DNA of 64,000 nt from assembly GCA_018882935.1 (NCBI GenBank), contig VERA01000002.1, forward strand, positions 1-64,000, given 5' to 3'. The first letter of the stretch is position 1, and each line of letters starts with the position of its first letter. The DNA is from Burkholderiaceae bacterium (GTDB taxonomy: Bacteria; Pseudomonadota; Gammaproteobacteria; Burkholderiales; Burkholderiaceae_D). A program made the position numbers and the translations under genes. Shown one piece after another: positions 27,005 to 36,880 of this stretch. The notes below the pieces were generated by a model, which made no database searches, had not been told where the DNA came from, and saw only the letters and a program-made list of their open reading frames with translations.

Positions 27005-30000
27005 TTAAGCCGCGTGACGGTTGGCTTGCTCAGGTACGGTTTCGAGTTGTGCCAATAACCGTGCCTCTTTTTCTTTGGCGTTATGCAAATGACGCTCTTT
27101 GACATGCCCGTAGCCGCGGATCTCTTCCGGTATGCGCGCAATCTCAGTCACTAAAGATAAATTTTTGGCATCCAGCGAAGCGCATAGCGAAGTGATGGTG
27201 GCGCAGTATTGCTCAATCAGCGCGCGCTCGGTCTTGCGCTCTTCGGTATGACCAAACGGATCCAACATGCTACCGCGCAAGAAGCGCAGCTTGGCAAGGA
27301 TAGGAAACACGCTACCGACCCAACTGCCGTAGGACTGTTTGATCAAATGACCTTTATCATCGCGCTTGGATAGCAGCGGCGGTGCCAGATGATATTTAAT
27401 CTGGTAGTCGCCTTCGAACATATTCGCAATGCGCGCCTTGAATGCCCGGTTACTGTGTAGTCGCGCCACTTCATACTCATCTTTGTAGGCCATTAGCTTG
27501 AACAGGTAGCGCGCGACAGCCTCGGTGAGTTGCAGATTATCGCTTTCACCAACGATGCGTCGCTCATCCGCGCGCACGCGCTCAACGAAGCTACGATAGC
27601 GCTGTGCATAGCGAGCATTCTGATATTGGGTGAGAAATTCTGTACGATGCGTGATCAGCTCATCCAACGACTGTTTACGCTTGAAGGCGATGACTTGCGC
27701 GGGTGACTGCGCGTTTAAATTTTGCTCTACGGCCGCAAGATCATGCGCAGCAAGCCTGCCCCATGCAAATGATTGCTGGTTAAAGTCAACCGATACACCA
27801 TTGAGCTTGATCGCTTGCATCAGCGCTGATTCGGGTAATGGTACCCAGCCACGCTGCCAGGCATAGCCCAGCATGAACATATTGGTGGCAATAGAGTCGC
27901 CCATCAAGGCAGTGGCAATCCTGCCTGCTTGTATGGCATCAACGTGATCATCACCACATGCAGTACGAATCGCCTCGACCGATGCCGCATCGGGGTAGAC
28001 CCAATCTGGATTTTTGACGAATGCTGCGGTTGGCGCCAAGGTCGCGTTGACGACTGCGTTGGTTCGACCCTGATTCATTCGCGAGATAGCATCTTTACTC
28101 GCGGCGACAAGAACATCGCAACCGATCAGCAAATCAGCGCCGCCAGTTCCGACTCGCGTTGAAAAAATATGCTCGGCTGAATCGGCAAGCCGTACATGCG
28201 ACATCACCGGCCCACCTTTTTGCGCCAAGCCACTCATATCCAGTACGGTGCACGCCTTGCCGGCCACATGCGCGGCCATAGCGAGAATCTGCCCAACCGT
28301 TACGACACCGGTGCCGCCGATGCCGGTGACCAGCACGCCAAACGGCTGCGCAAGTGATGGCAGCGCAGGCACGGGCAATATGGCAGCGCGCTCCAACGCG
28401 CTTGTCTGGCTGCCCTCTTTGCCGGATGCTTTCTTGGGCTTTTTGAGTTGACCGCCTTCGACGGTCACAAAGCTCGGGCAGAACCCCTGCACACAAGAGA
28501 AATCTTTATTGCAGGTCGATTGATTGATTTGTCGTTTACGACCTAACTCGGTCTCGAGCGGCTCAACGGACAAGCAGTTCGACTGTACGCTGCAATCACC
28601 GCAGCCCTCGCACACCGCCTCGTTAATCACTGTACGCTTGGCAGGATCGGGGTACGCGCCACGCTTGCGACGGCGACGTTTCTCTGAGGCGCAGGTCTGG
28701 TCGTAAATAATGGCTGAGACCGATTTAACTTCGCGCAGCTCACGCTGTACCGCATCCAACTCACTACGATGGCGTATGGTGGTGCCTGTTGCCCATTCGG
28801 TATCCGCTGCGTATTTATCCGGCTCATCGGTCACGACAACAATCGGATGCACACCTTCAGCAGCGATTTGACGCGAGATCATCGCGGGATCGAGCGGACC
28901 ATCATGCGTCTGACCGCCGGTCATGGCGACTGCATCATTAAATAAAATTTTATAGGTCATGCTGACCTTGGCCGATACCGCGGCGCGTATCGCCAGCAAA
29001 CCGGAGTGGAAATAAGTACCGTCGCCAATATTGGCAAAGACATGCGGCTCATCGGTAAACGGTGCTTCACCAATCCACGTCACGCCCTCTGCGCCCATGT
29101 GCGTTGCTGTAGCGGTTGAGCGATCCATCCACAACGCCATGTAATGACAACCAATACCCGCCAATGCGCGACTCCCCTCCGGGACGCGGGTCGAGGTGTT
29201 GTGCGGGCAGCCGGAGCAGAAGTAGGGGATGCGATCTTTTTGCGCATCGGGTTTGGTCACTTTGAGCGTTGCTTCTTTGGCCTCGATAAATGCCAGTCGC
29301 TCGCGCACGCGTTGCTCAACCGGATGACCTGCGAAGTAAGTTGAAATACGCGAAGCAATTGCACGCGCTACCAAGGTGGGGTTCAGCTCATAGGTAGCCG
29401 GCAGTAGCCACTCGCCATGACCTGCACGACGACTATTGCTCCACTCGCCGGAGTCATCAAACTTACCGACTACCCGCGGTCGCACATCATCGCGCCAGTT
29501 GTAGAGTTCCTCTTTGAGTTGGTACTCGAGCAGTTGGCGTTTTTCTTCGACGACTAAAATTTCTTCCAACCCGGTGGCAAACGCACGCACACCGGATGCC
29601 TCCAGCGGCCAGCTCATGCCCACTTTGTATAAACGCAGGCCGATATCACGCGCCACTTGCTCGTCAATACCCAGATCATCCAGAGCCTGACGCGTATCGA
29701 GATACGCTTTGCCCGCGCTGAGTATGCCGAAGCGTGGGCGCGGACTATCCCAAATAATGCGGTTGAGTTGATTCGCGCGCGCATATGCCAAAGCGGCATA
29801 CCACTTGTAATTGACGAGGCGCGTTTCCTGATCAAGCACGGCATCCGGCCAGCGAATATTCAAACCACCTGCCGGCATATCGAAATCTTCCGGCAGCATA
29901 ATCTGCACTCGATCAGGGTCGATATCGACAGTGGCACCCGACTCGACGATATCGGTGACGCATTTCATCGCGACCCACAAGCCGGTGTAACGACTCATCG

Positions 30001-30592
30001 CCCAGCCATGCAAACCGAAATCGAGATACTCTTGCACGGTAGACGGATAGAGCACCGGAATACCACAGGCTTTGAGGATGTGCTCGCTCTGATGCGCATT
30101 GGTGGACGACTTGGCTGCGTGATCGTCGCCAGCCAACACGAGTACCCCACCATGCTTGGCGCTGCCCGCGCCATTGGCATGTTTGAACACATCGCCACTA
30201 CGATCAACACCGGGGCCTTTGCCGTACCACATCGAAAATACGCCGTCGTATTTTGCACCCGGAAACAGATTGACCTGCTGCGTGCCCCAGATACTGGTCG
30301 CAGCCAAGTCTTCGTTCACACCGGGCTGAAACCGCACATGATGTGCCTCGAGATATTTTTGGGCTTTGGCCGCGGTCTGATCCACGCTACCTAAAGGGGA
30401 GCCGCGATAGCCACTGATAAACCCTGCCGTGTTCAAGCCCGCCTTCACGTCGCGCTGCCGCTGCAACATCGGCAGCCGAATCAGCGCCTGGGTGCCGGTC
30501 AGGAATACCCGCCCCCGCTCGAGGGTGTACTTGTCATCCAGCGTAATCGCCTCGGGCTGCAAGGCGTGCAAGGATGCGAGTGGGGCGTTCAT
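27005..30592 (-). CDS. Indolepyruvate ferredoxin oxidoreductase family protein (fused subunits)
   Basis: 1195 aa; YFCSGCPHNTSTRVPEGSRALAGIGCHYMA; ferredoxin-type CEGCGDCSVQSNC; gamma domain VTGIGGTGVVTVGQILAMAAH. Confidence 0.92.
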   Translation of the reverse strand: MNAPLASLHALQPEAITLDDKYTLERGRVFLTGTQALIRLPMLQRQRDVKAGLNTAGFISGYRGSPLGSVDQTAAKAQKYLEAHHVRFQPGVNEDLAATSIWGTQQVNLFPGAKYDGVFSMWYGKGPGVDRSGDVFKHANGAGSAKHGGVLVLAGDDHAAKSSTNAHQSEHILKACGIPVLYPSTVQEYLDFGLHGWAMSRYTGLWVAMKCVTDIVESGATVDIDPDRVQIMLPEDFDMPAGGLNIRWPDAVLDQETRLVNYKWYAALAYARANQLNRIIWDSPRPRFGILSAGKAYLDTRQALDDLGIDEQVARDIGLRLYKVGMSWPLEASGVRAFATGLEEILVVEEKRQLLEYQLKEELYNWRDDVRPRVVGKFDDSGEWSNSRRAGHGEWLLPATYELNPTLVARAIASRISTYFAGHPVEQRVRERLAFIEAKEATLKVTKPDAQKDRIPYFCSGCPHNTSTRVPEGSRALAGIGCHYMALWMDRSTATATHMGAEGVTWIGEAPFTDEPHVFANIGDGTYFHSGLLAIRAAVSAKVSMTYKILFNDAVAMTGGQTHDGPLDPAMISRQIAAEGVHPIVVVTDEPDKYAADTEWATGTTIRHRSELDAVQRELREVKSVSAIIYDQTCASEKRRRRKRGAYPDPAKRTVINEAVCEGCGDCSVQSNCLSVEPLETELGRKRQINQSTCNKDFSCVQGFCPSFVTVEGGQLKKPKKASGKEGSQTSALERAAILPVPALPSLAQPFGVLVTGIGGTGVVTVGQILAMAAHVAGKACTVLDMSGLAQKGGPVMSHVRLADSAEHIFSTRVGTGGADLLIGCDVLVAASKDAISRMNQGRTNAVVNATLAPTAAFVKNPDWVYPDAASVEAIRTACGDDHVDAIQAGRIATALMGDSIATNMFMLGYAWQRGWVPLPESALMQAIKLNGVSVDFNQQSFAWGRLAAHDLAAVEQNLNAQSPAQVIAFKRKQSLDELITHRTEFLTQYQNARYAQRYRSFVERVRADERRIVGESDNLQLTEAVARYLFKLMAYKDEYEVARLHSNRAFKARIANMFEGDYQIKYHLAPPLLSKRDDKGHLIKQSYGSWVGSVFPILAKLRFLRGSMLDPFGHTEERKTERALIEQYCATITSLCASLDAKNLSLVTEIARIPEEIRGYGHVKERHLHNAKEKEARLLAQLETVPEQANRHAA

Positions 30593-30711
30593 CAGGGTCT
30601 CCTAGGGAATGCTGTGTGCACAGACGCAAGTATGGCAGCGCGGCGTAACTTCGTACAAGACTCCCTCAAATCACGGCGGGAGCGGCTTGTCTGCGCTGCC
30701 GACACCAAGGC

Positions 30712-32007
30712 CTACGCCAACGCGCGGGCTACTGCCTGCACGCGCGCGGCATGGATGGCATCGGGTATCTTCTCTGTCGCGCGCTCACCCGCAGCGCCAG
30801 TGATGGCGGCTGCAATTGCCCCGGCATCGACCGACTGCGCAGCCGAAAGGGCGTACTGCAAAGCGGGTTTCTGCGGGAAGGCTGCGTTGGCGCCACCGAC
30901 GTATATGCATTGGCACGCATCCAGCAAGGCCGAAAAGCGCGCCGGCTTGCGAAATGCATCGCAACGCTCAAACAATCTCACCAAATTGGCAGCAGGCGCA
31001 GCCTCCGCTCGTGCGACCGCCGCATGCTCACGCGCCACGATGATGGCTAAATCGCGCACCTCGTGCGGCACCCGTAACCGCTTGCAGAGGTGCTCGACCA
31101 TCGCAACGCCGCGTGCATCGGTAGCCAGATCGGTCGTTAAGTTAGTGCTATCAGTTATTGCATGGCCGAGCTCAGGTAGCAGCACCGCAAACCGTATCGC
31201 CAATGAGGCGTGCTGTTGAGCAGTGTAATCGAGTGCGCGCATGGCACGCGTAAAACCATCTGCAGTACCGGCCTGATGATGGGTCGTGGGCAACGATGTA
31301 GTTGCCTGCTGCGATGGTTGCATTGGCTGCATCGGCTGCATCGGCGTGTGCAATGCAACCCCGACCAGCGCATCAAGCTCCGGGAGTATGCGCGCCAGCG
31401 CACCGCACTCGCGCAGCACGTCAAACATTCGTGATGGCGTGGCCTCTGCCAATCCACGTGATAGTTCTTGCCAGACCCGCTCAGCTACCAGCGCATCCAC
31501 TTCACCCGAGCTCACCATCTGCCGCATTAATCCCATGGTTTCCGGTGCAACGCTGAATTCGGTAAATCGTGCGGCGAAACGTGCAACGCGCAGTATGCGC
31601 ACCGGGTCTTCACTAAACGCTGCTGATACATGACGAAATACCCGCGCATCGATATCTGCGCGCCCACCATACGGATCAATGAGTGTGCCGTCGTCATCTT
31701 GCGCTATCGCGTTGATGGTCAGGTCGCGCCGTTGCAAGTCTTGCTCAAGCGTGACCTCGGCAGTGGCGTGAAACGCAAAGCCCGCATAGCCGGGGGCAGT
31801 TTTACGCTCGGTACGCGCTAAGGCATATTCTTCATGCGTCTGCGGATGTAAAAATACCGGGAAGTCTTTGCCAACCGCAACGAAACCAAGCGCCTGCATT
31901 TGCTCGGGTGTCGCACCTACCACGACATAGTCGCGATCTTTAACGGGCAGGCCGAGTAGCGCATCACGAACAGCGCCACCCACCACATAGGCCTTGAAAC
32001 CTGTCAT
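30712..32007 (-). CDS. cca: tRNA nucleotidyltransferase / CCA-adding enzyme
   Basis: YVVGGAVRDALLGLPVKDRDYVVVGATPEQM; QRRDLTINAIA; DPVRILRVARFAARF; start chosen at MTGFKAYVVGG. Confidence 0.92.
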   Translation of the reverse strand: MTGFKAYVVGGAVRDALLGLPVKDRDYVVVGATPEQMQALGFVAVGKDFPVFLHPQTHEEYALARTERKTAPGYAGFAFHATAEVTLEQDLQRRDLTINAIAQDDDGTLIDPYGGRADIDARVFRHVSAAFSEDPVRILRVARFAARFTEFSVAPETMGLMRQMVSSGEVDALVAERVWQELSRGLAEATPSRMFDVLRECGALARILPELDALVGVALHTPMQPMQPMQPSQQATTSLPTTHHQAGTADGFTRAMRALDYTAQQHASLAIRFAVLLPELGHAITDSTNLTTDLATDARGVAMVEHLCKRLRVPHEVRDLAIIVAREHAAVARAEAAPAANLVRLFERCDAFRKPARFSALLDACQCIYVGGANAAFPQKPALQYALSAAQSVDAGAIAAAITGAAGERATEKIPDAIHAARVQAVARALA

Positions 32008-32921
32008 GCGCTCGGGCGCAGATAATCTGGCGCGACCGCCTCGAGTGGTGTCGGCTGCCAATGGGGCGGCGTGGGGTACTGGCCACTGGCGATATTGTCT
32101 TGCTTCATCGAGTCGAGATTGTCGCGGCTCATGAGCGTGGGCCCAGGCATGAGCTCAAGCATGAGCGCTTGCAGGCGCGCAACCCAATCGGGCAGGCCTA
32201 TTACTGGCCGCGCGTGGCCGCTGTACTTACCCGCAAGATGCACCAACTCTCGCAAGCGGTATACACGCGGACCGACTAACTCATATACGTGACCGATACT
32301 CTCCGGCTGGGATAAAGCATCTACAAAAGCTTGTGCCACATCACCGACGTACACAGGTTGGAACCGTGTATCTGCACCACCCAATGGCATGATGGGTGCC
32401 AGCGACTGCAACTTGGCAAACAGATTCAAGAAACTGTCTTCAGCACCAAATACCACCGAAGGACGAAACGAGGTGACTTGCATGTCTTTCGCATCCAGCA
32501 GGATACGCTCGCCCGCTGCCTTGGAACGGGAGTACATCGATGGCCCGTCAATTGCCGCGCCAAGCGCCGACATATGCAACACCCGCTTGATGCCATGACG
32601 CGCGCACACTTGTACCAGCAAGCGCGGTAAAGCAACATGCGCATGTTCAAATGCACGCCCCCATGGCCGCGCCGGCCATGAGTGAAGCACCCCTAATAGA
32701 TTGATCACGCAGTCAACGCGCGGCAGCAGCCGATCAAGAACCGCAGGGTCGAAGATATCAGCGACTGTGACCTGCACCGTCGGTAGAACCTGCAAGTGAC
32801 GCGCACGATTGTAGCGACGGGTTGGTACGATGACATGACGCCCCGACGCCGCGAGGCGGGCTGCAATGTGGGTGCCGATGAAGCCGCTACCGCCGAGTAG
32901 AAGTACAGAGCCGTGATGCAT
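32004..32921 (-). CDS. Complex I NDUFA9-like NAD(P)-binding protein (atypical SDR)
   Basis: VLLGGSGFIGTHIAARLAASGRHVIVPTRRYNRARHLQVLPTVQV. Confidence 0.87.
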   Translation of the reverse strand: MHHGSVLLLGGSGFIGTHIAARLAASGRHVIVPTRRYNRARHLQVLPTVQVTVADIFDPAVLDRLLPRVDCVINLLGVLHSWPARPWGRAFEHAHVALPRLLVQVCARHGIKRVLHMSALGAAIDGPSMYSRSKAAGERILLDAKDMQVTSFRPSVVFGAEDSFLNLFAKLQSLAPIMPLGGADTRFQPVYVGDVAQAFVDALSQPESIGHVYELVGPRVYRLRELVHLAGKYSGHARPVIGLPDWVARLQALMLELMPGPTLMSRDNLDSMKQDNIASGQYPTPPHWQPTPLEAVAPDYLRPSA

Positions 32922-32929
32922 TGTGTGCC

Positions 32930-34900
32930 TTAGGGTAAATCGCCAAGTTCTATGAGCTGTGCGTCACGTGGTGACACCGTACCAAGCCGCGCTTTGAGCG
33001 ATGGCGCGTGGCTGTCAAAGTGCAGCGCGTACCATGTAGCGTTCGCGAGCACTGCCTTGACGTAGCCGCGCGTTTCAGAAAAAGGAATGCTCTCTGCAAA
33101 GATCGCGCCCTCGACCGGTTTGTCGAGTAATGCGCGCCACTGCCGCGGCCGACTCGGGCCTGCGTTATACGCCGCAGTCGCCAGCGTTTGTGAGCCGCCC
33201 AGGCTCGCTAGTACCATGTTCAGGTATTGCGTGCCCAAGGTGATATTGGTGCGGGTGTCATTTAATCCTGATAATGAAAAACCGCTCATGCCGATTTTTT
33301 TTGCGACATAGGTGGCGGTGCGCGGCATGATCTGCATGAGCCCCGAGGCGCCAACCACCGAGCGCGCGGTTTTTACAAAGCGAGATTCTTGTCGTATCAA
33401 ACCATACACCCATGCTTTATCCAGCCCGATACCGGCAGTTGCGGTGTGCATGATGTCTTCGTGTGGCGTAGGGTAGCGCTGCGCGAGATCAAGCTCGACC
33501 TTGGCCCGATCGGCAGCTGCCACCATGCGGTCGAGTGCCTCGCTGCGGCGTGCAAATTCAGCTGCTGCCAGAAGCTGTCTATCATTCATCTTGCGTAGCT
33601 GCCAGTTCCATTCGCGATTGCCTTCAAAGCGCAGCTCCAGCTCGTAAAACTTCAGCGCATTGATCAAGCCTGCATTGGAACTTGCCTCGGCATACTCAGC
33701 CGCTGTTGGCGGGGCCGGTTTGGTTGGCGCAAGAATCGGCTGGGACAATTCCTCGGTAGATAACAAACCATAAAAATGATGCTGGCCTGCGAGTTGGTGA
33801 AAGTACTGCTTGGCATCGTCAACACGTCCGAGCGCTGCATGGGCACGGCCACGCCAGTACAACCATGCCGGATCTTTTTGCAGATCAGGTGGCATGGCAT
33901 CAATGGATCGAGCCACGAACGGCCAGTCACCGGTTCGAAGCGCAGTACGTACGCGCCACTGGTAGCCCTCGGTCGACAAGGGGGCGTCAAAGCTGCGTCG
34001 CCAGTAACCAGGTGCGTCTTTGTCGAGCGCCAATGAGGCTTGCAGCGCAAGCTGTGACCATGCAATCGCAAGTTCTTCAGCAGTGAGCCTGGATTGCGCT
34101 TTCTCGAGCTGATGTACTGCTTTATCGAGCTTGTCTCGGCCCGCCCGTCCGAGCGCAATCAGGAATAGCTCGCGTGAGGTGCGACCGCCGACCGCGCCAC
34201 GCTCCAATACAGCAAACGGTTTATCGATGGCCTGCGCGAGTTGTTTGTCATTGACATCGGTGTGATGAGCGATACGCCGCGCGGTACTACTTACACCACT
34301 CTCTACCGCGAGCCGAACTTGACGCCAGATATCGGACTCATTGAATTTTTTATCTTGTGCCAGCTTGCCAATCAGCTCAACACAGCCATCACCATAGTAT
34401 TTCGGCTGCTGCAGTAAATCACGTGCTGCCTTTGCAATGTTCTCGCCCTTAGCGAGGCGCGACTGTAGTGCATAGCACTTGACTTGCGTGTCATCATTCA
34501 GCACAAAGCGTGGGTATTGCTCGTCAAATACGCGCCAGTCATGCGCGCGCCCTAGCAATAACAGCCAGTCGTTTCTCAGGCGATCGGCAATCGCCGTACC
34601 ATCGTACCGATCGAGAAACTGACGAATTTCTCCTTCCGGCGTTGCTGGCAGGCGCGGATATAGTCTGTAGTATTCAACATAAGATTGGATTGGGTAACTG
34701 CCCAAGCGTCCTGCTATTCGCCCCGCTTCGCTGGTTTCTCCGCGCAATGAGGCTTCTCTCAGCGCGAGAAAATCGGCGTCGGCACTGTTGCCGACCATGA
34801 GCGCGTGTCGATTAGCCGCGCATACCGACGCGATGGGTCCTATGCTGCTGATGGCCGCGCAAAGGATTGCACCTAACCACCATCTTGAGTAAAGCTTCAT
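32930..34900 (-). CDS. Soluble lytic murein transglycosylase (Slt-like)
   Basis: C-terminal SLT domain LIRQESRFVKTARSVVGASGLMQIMPRTA...TAAYNAGPSRPRQWR. Confidence 0.92.
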   Translation of the reverse strand: MKLYSRWWLGAILCAAISSIGPIASVCAANRHALMVGNSADADFLALREASLRGETSEAGRIAGRLGSYPIQSYVEYYRLYPRLPATPEGEIRQFLDRYDGTAIADRLRNDWLLLLGRAHDWRVFDEQYPRFVLNDDTQVKCYALQSRLAKGENIAKAARDLLQQPKYYGDGCVELIGKLAQDKKFNESDIWRQVRLAVESGVSSTARRIAHHTDVNDKQLAQAIDKPFAVLERGAVGGRTSRELFLIALGRAGRDKLDKAVHQLEKAQSRLTAEELAIAWSQLALQASLALDKDAPGYWRRSFDAPLSTEGYQWRVRTALRTGDWPFVARSIDAMPPDLQKDPAWLYWRGRAHAALGRVDDAKQYFHQLAGQHHFYGLLSTEELSQPILAPTKPAPPTAAEYAEASSNAGLINALKFYELELRFEGNREWNWQLRKMNDRQLLAAAEFARRSEALDRMVAAADRAKVELDLAQRYPTPHEDIMHTATAGIGLDKAWVYGLIRQESRFVKTARSVVGASGLMQIMPRTATYVAKKIGMSGFSLSGLNDTRTNITLGTQYLNMVLASLGGSQTLATAAYNAGPSRPRQWRALLDKPVEGAIFAESIPFSETRGYVKAVLANATWYALHFDSHAPSLKARLGTVSPRDAQLIELGDLP

Positions 34901-35058
34901 GAGTTTCCGATAACTACACTGCGATGATCTTGGTACTTGTCTGTTCAGGCCGCGCGCGGCATTAGCAAAGCTTGCAAAGCGCGCCGCTCAGTGAAAGAAG
35001 ATCTTAGAATATCACGCGTCTAAAAATTGATTCTGCCGATTAACTTGATTTGTCATTC

Positions 35059-35601
35059 ATGAACCAGCCAACTTCCAAAGCCGAACTCAGGCAGCAATTG
35101 ATCGCAGCGCGGCGCGCACTGTCGGCAACAGACAAGGCCGCTGCCGATGCGCGTATTGTGGCCAAATTACTGTCTTGGCTGCTGGATCATCAAGTGCGGG
35201 TACTCGGCGCTTATTTGGCGATTCCGGGTGAGCCCGATTTGTCTGCCTTGTATGATGCACTGCCAACGCATGGCATTACGCTGGCCATGCCGGTCGTGTT
35301 GGAGCGACAGCAGCCGCTGGTGTTTGTTGCTTGGCGTCCGGGCGACCCTGTCGCCAAAGACGCCAGCGGCACGGTGGCGCCGAGCGCGCGCGGTGAGTAT
35401 CTGCAACCCGACGCTGTACTCGCGCCTTGCATAGGCTACACCGCGCAGAATCTGCGCCTTGGCTTTGGCGGCGGCTACTTCGACCGAACGCTGGCCCAAA
35501 GCCCACGGCCACGCGCCATCGGCATTGCCTATGCATTTGCCAAGGTCAGCTTTGCATCAGAGGCGCATGACATTCCGCTGGATGTCATTCTTACTGACTA
35601 A
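35059..35601 (+). CDS. 5-formyltetrahydrofolate cyclo-ligase
   Basis: KAELRQQLIAARRALS...LGAYLAIPGEPDL...LRLGFGGGYFDRTL. Confidence 0.9.
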   Translation: MNQPTSKAELRQQLIAARRALSATDKAAADARIVAKLLSWLLDHQVRVLGAYLAIPGEPDLSALYDALPTHGITLAMPVVLERQQPLVFVAWRPGDPVAKDASGTVAPSARGEYLQPDAVLAPCIGYTAQNLRLGFGGGYFDRTLAQSPRPRAIGIAYAFAKVSFASEAHDIPLDVILTD

Positions 35602-35628
35602 AAATCGCTCTAGTCTGCGCTGCAATGC

Positions 35629-36474
35629 TCAGGCGCGTGGCGTCGGGCGCAATCGCTCCCAAATCGCCAAAGTGGGTGCCGCTTGATTCAATGAGTAGAA
35701 ATGCAGGCCGGGTGCACCACCCGATAGCAGCCGATCACACATTTGCGACACCACATCCAGACCAAATGCCCGAATGGATTTTGTGTCGTCGCCAAACGAG
35801 GCCAGCTTGAGCCGAATCCAACGCGGCACCTCAGCGCCGCACATATCGGAGAATCTGGCTAGTTGCGAGAAATTCGTGATCGGCATGATGCCGGGGAATA
35901 CCGGTACATCGGCACCCAAGCGCGCAGCATCATCAACGAACCGGAAGTACGCATCAGGATTATAAAAATACTGAGTGATGGCCGCGTTGGCGCCGGCTTT
36001 TACTTTACGAACGAAATTCTGCAAATCGTCTTGCGGCGATTTGGCTTGTGGATGCATCTCCGGATACGCCGCGGCTTCGATATGAAACCAGTCGCCGGTC
36101 TCTTCGCGAATAAAAGTGATCAAATCGCTGGCGTAGTGAAGTTCACCGAAAGTACCACCAAAACCACTCGGTAAATCGCCGCGCAGCGCGATGATATGGC
36201 GAATGTTCTGCGCCTTGTACTCGTTAATAATGGCACGCAGATCGTCACGCGTACGGCCTATGCATGAGAGGTGCGGTGCTGCGTGATAGCCCTCTTGCTG
36301 AATTTCGAGAACGGTATCGCGGGTACCGGCTTGGGTCGACCCGGCAGCGCCGAAGGTCACCGAAAAATAGGCGGGATTGATCGCAGCAAGCTGCTGACGC
36401 GCCTGCCTGAGTTTGTCGGCACCTTCCGGGGTTTTAGGTGGGAAGAATTCAACACTGAATAAAGTTTGTTGCAT
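35629..36474 (-). CDS. metF: Methylenetetrahydrofolate reductase
   Basis: TLFSVEFFPPKTPEGADKL; HLSCIGRTRDDLRAI; start at 36474. Confidence 0.93.
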   Translation of the reverse strand: MQQTLFSVEFFPPKTPEGADKLRQARQQLAAINPAYFSVTFGAAGSTQAGTRDTVLEIQQEGYHAAPHLSCIGRTRDDLRAIINEYKAQNIRHIIALRGDLPSGFGGTFGELHYASDLITFIREETGDWFHIEAAAYPEMHPQAKSPQDDLQNFVRKVKAGANAAITQYFYNPDAYFRFVDDAARLGADVPVFPGIMPITNFSQLARFSDMCGAEVPRWIRLKLASFGDDTKSIRAFGLDVVSQMCDRLLSGGAPGLHFYSLNQAAPTLAIWERLRPTPRA

Positions 36475-36478
36475 GGTT

Positions 36479-36877
36479 TTATTTCGGAATAAACGCGGAT
36501 AACAACCAAGACACGACGCTGTACACAAAGGCAGCAATAATCGCTGCACCGAAACTGGTCACTTGAAAACCGGGCACGATGTCGGCCACTGCCCAAAACA
36601 TCAGTCCGTTGACAACAAAAATGAACAGTCCCAGCGTGACAAAGGTAATCGGCAAGGTCAACACCAGAATGATGGGACGAATAAGCGTATTGACCAAGCC
36701 GAGTACTAATGCCGCTGTTAGCGCTGTAGTAAAACTATCGACTTGCACTGTGTCGAGCAAGTGCGGCAGCACAAATAGTGTGAGCGTGTTAACGAGCCAG
36801 ATGAGCAGCAAGCGCATCGAACCTCGGGGGTTGGTGCGGGTGAGTAGCGCGAGCAGCGCCACCCACCCTATAGACAT
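36479..36877 (-). CDS. Phage-holin-family (PF04020-like) small membrane protein
   Basis: Hydrophobic four-helix protein, LLIWLVNTLTLFVLPHLLD...VNTLIRPIILVLTLPITFVTLGLF. Confidence 0.8.
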   Translation of the reverse strand: MSIGWVALLALLTRTNPRGSMRLLLIWLVNTLTLFVLPHLLDTVQVDSFTTALTAALVLGLVNTLIRPIILVLTLPITFVTLGLFIFVVNGLMFWAVADIVPGFQVTSFGAAIIAAFVYSVVSWLLSAFIPK

Positions 36878-36880
36878 CGA

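Noticed and set aside
30566-31219. 217-aa plus-strand ORF opposite cca
   Set aside because: Ala/Arg/Ser-rich antisense ORF overlapping a well-supported gene
36479-36877. Holin-family protein as a prophage marker
   Set aside because: Surrounded by metF/ahcY with no other phage genes; PF04020-type proteins are widespread chromosomal membrane proteins
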